From contig DGQT01000063.1 of assembly GCA_002390845.1 (NCBI GenBank), positions 1-53,675 on the forward strand: a DNA stretch of 53,675 nucleotides, written 5' to 3'. Every line of letters begins with the position of its first letter. Within the stretch, counting starts at the first letter, position 1. The position numbers and the translations under genes were made by a program. Source of the DNA: Chitinophagaceae bacterium UBA4407. Lineage in GTDB: Bacteria; Bacteroidota; Bacteroidia; Chitinophagales; Chitinophagaceae. The notes below the pieces were generated by a model, which saw only the letters and a list, made by a program, of their open reading frames with translations, did no database searches and was not told the DNA's origin. Below are positions 53,155-53,675 of the stretch, one piece after another.

Positions 53155-53296
53155 AAACGGGCGGCAAAAATAATGGTTTTGATTTAAAAATCATTATCGA
53201 TTTGAAGCTAATTCTAAGCAGGCTGTTAATGCTGTATAAAGCTTTGCCGTACAATTATTCACGAACCGCAGCACACACAGGTACATGAAGGTTTTT

Positions 53297-53363
53297 AACC
53301 ACAGAGTTACACGGAGTTTTTTTCACAGAGTTACACAGATAAACTCTGTGTAACTCTGTGGTT
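53297..53363. repeat. Inverted repeat built from AACCACAGAGTTACAC
   Basis: AACCACAGAGTTACACGGAG (from 53297) is complementary at 22 of 23 positions to 53341-53363. A third, direct partial copy (CACAGAGTTACACAGAT) sits in the loop at 53324-53340. It would form a long hairpin. Confidence 0.8.
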
Positions 53364-53389
53364 TATTTGCTCCATAGAATTACCTTCAG

Positions 53390-53544
53390 TGGAAGTGTGC
53401 AATCCTTCGGCTCCGCTCAGGACAGGCTGCCACCCTGAAACCAGTTCAGGGCAGGCTGATTAAATGTCGCCATGAAAGAGGAACTGTGATCCGAGCGTGG
53501 CAAGAAAAGCTTTATAGATATTCTACTGCCGGGCTCAAAAAAAA
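53390..53544 (+). repeat. Dispersed half-element, copy 30, with nested core insert
   Basis: Left arm GGAAGTGTGC and right arm AAGAAAAGCTTTATAG then CTGCCGGGCTCAAAAAAAA flank about 100 bases. These share TTAAATGTCGCCATGAAA and CGAGCGTGGCA with the copy at 18205-18356 and also contain the CCTGAA/TTCAGG palindrome. The A-run abuts the stop codon of the last gene. Confidence 0.75.
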
Positions 53545-53675
53545 TTACTTCAATACCTCAGCAAGCTTTTGTTCCAATGCAGGTCCCCGCAGCGATTGTG
53601 CAATGATCTTACCTGACGGGTCTATTAACACATTAAAAGGTATGCCGTTAAAACGATATGCCTCAGCGGCCATGC
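53545..53675 (-). CDS. Thioredoxin-like (TlpA/AhpC-TSA type) protein, C-terminal end only
   Basis: The gene runs off the window. The visible 43 residues, ending YRFNGIPFNVLIDPSGKIIA then QSLRGPALEQKLAEVLK, are the C-terminal part of a thioredoxin fold, including the cis-proline segment (GIPFNVLID) and the last helix. It resembles TlpA-family thiol-disulfide oxidoreductases common in Bacteroidota. The active-site CxxC is outside the window. The stop codon directly abuts a dispersed repeat copy. Confidence 0.75.
   Translation of the reverse strand, partial: MAAEAYRFNGIPFNVLIDPSGKIIAQSLRGPALEQKLAEVLK

Overview
The window looks like a chromosomal segment of a Bacteroidota bacterium, most likely of the Chitinophagaceae. 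The evidence is two SusC/SusD pairs with DUF5004 and DUF4961 lipoproteins, three proteins with type IX secretion (T9SS) C-terminal sorting domains, MKK...AQ-type signal peptides, low-GC DNA without clear Shine-Dalgarno sites, and an archaeal-type cupin glucose-6-phosphate isomerase. No rRNA, CRISPR array, phage gene or transposase gene was seen.

Layout. 1-1.7 kb: secreted GH20 beta-hexosaminidase. 1.9-6.9 kb, minus strand: threonine operon thrA-thrB-thrC, preceded by an unannotated 26-residue Thr-rich leader peptide and a terminator-like hairpin, a classic attenuator layout. 7.1-7.6 kb: DinB-fold protein. 7.8-12.9 kb: tight three-gene operon of a DUF4062-type protein, a membrane-anchored nSTAND ATPase and an exported beta-propeller protein; this is a candidate signalling or conflict system. 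13.2-20.3 kb: giant PKD-repeat T9SS surface protein and an outer-membrane barrel protein. 20.7-22.8 kb: small charged exported protein and rimO. 23.0-47.4 kb: sugar-utilisation region with two cupin isomerases, a GntR-type regulator, ROK kinase, mannose-6-phosphate isomerase fusion, MFS sugar porter, acetylesterase, DUF4185/DUF5005-like lipoprotein, then (after lgt) SusD-DUF5004-DUF4961-SusC-SusD-SusC. 47.7-53.7 kb: two more T9SS cargo proteins, lnt, a 21-bp tandem repeat, tRNA-Met and the end of a thioredoxin-like gene.

The sugar region can be read as one pathway: SusC/SusD uptake, deacetylation, inner-membrane import, phosphorylation by the ROK kinase, then Man6P to Fru6P to Glc6P by the two isomerase types. 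A near-identical 25-bp motif (23 of 25 positions) lies upstream of both the regulator/ROK promoter region and the first SusD gene, and is the best candidate operator linking the two blocks.

The most striking unexplained feature is a dispersed intergenic repeat with about 30 half-copies in 53.7 kb. Each has a short palindromic core (usually TGCGACGCA) flanked by conserved arms ending in GCCGGGCTCATAAAA. Half-copies occur in both orientations, often as inverted pairs, and often directly abut stop codons. In at least five copies the core palindrome is replaced or enlarged by unrelated palindromes at the same point, so the hairpin seems to be conserved more than its sequence. No enzyme that could mobilise the family is present in the window.
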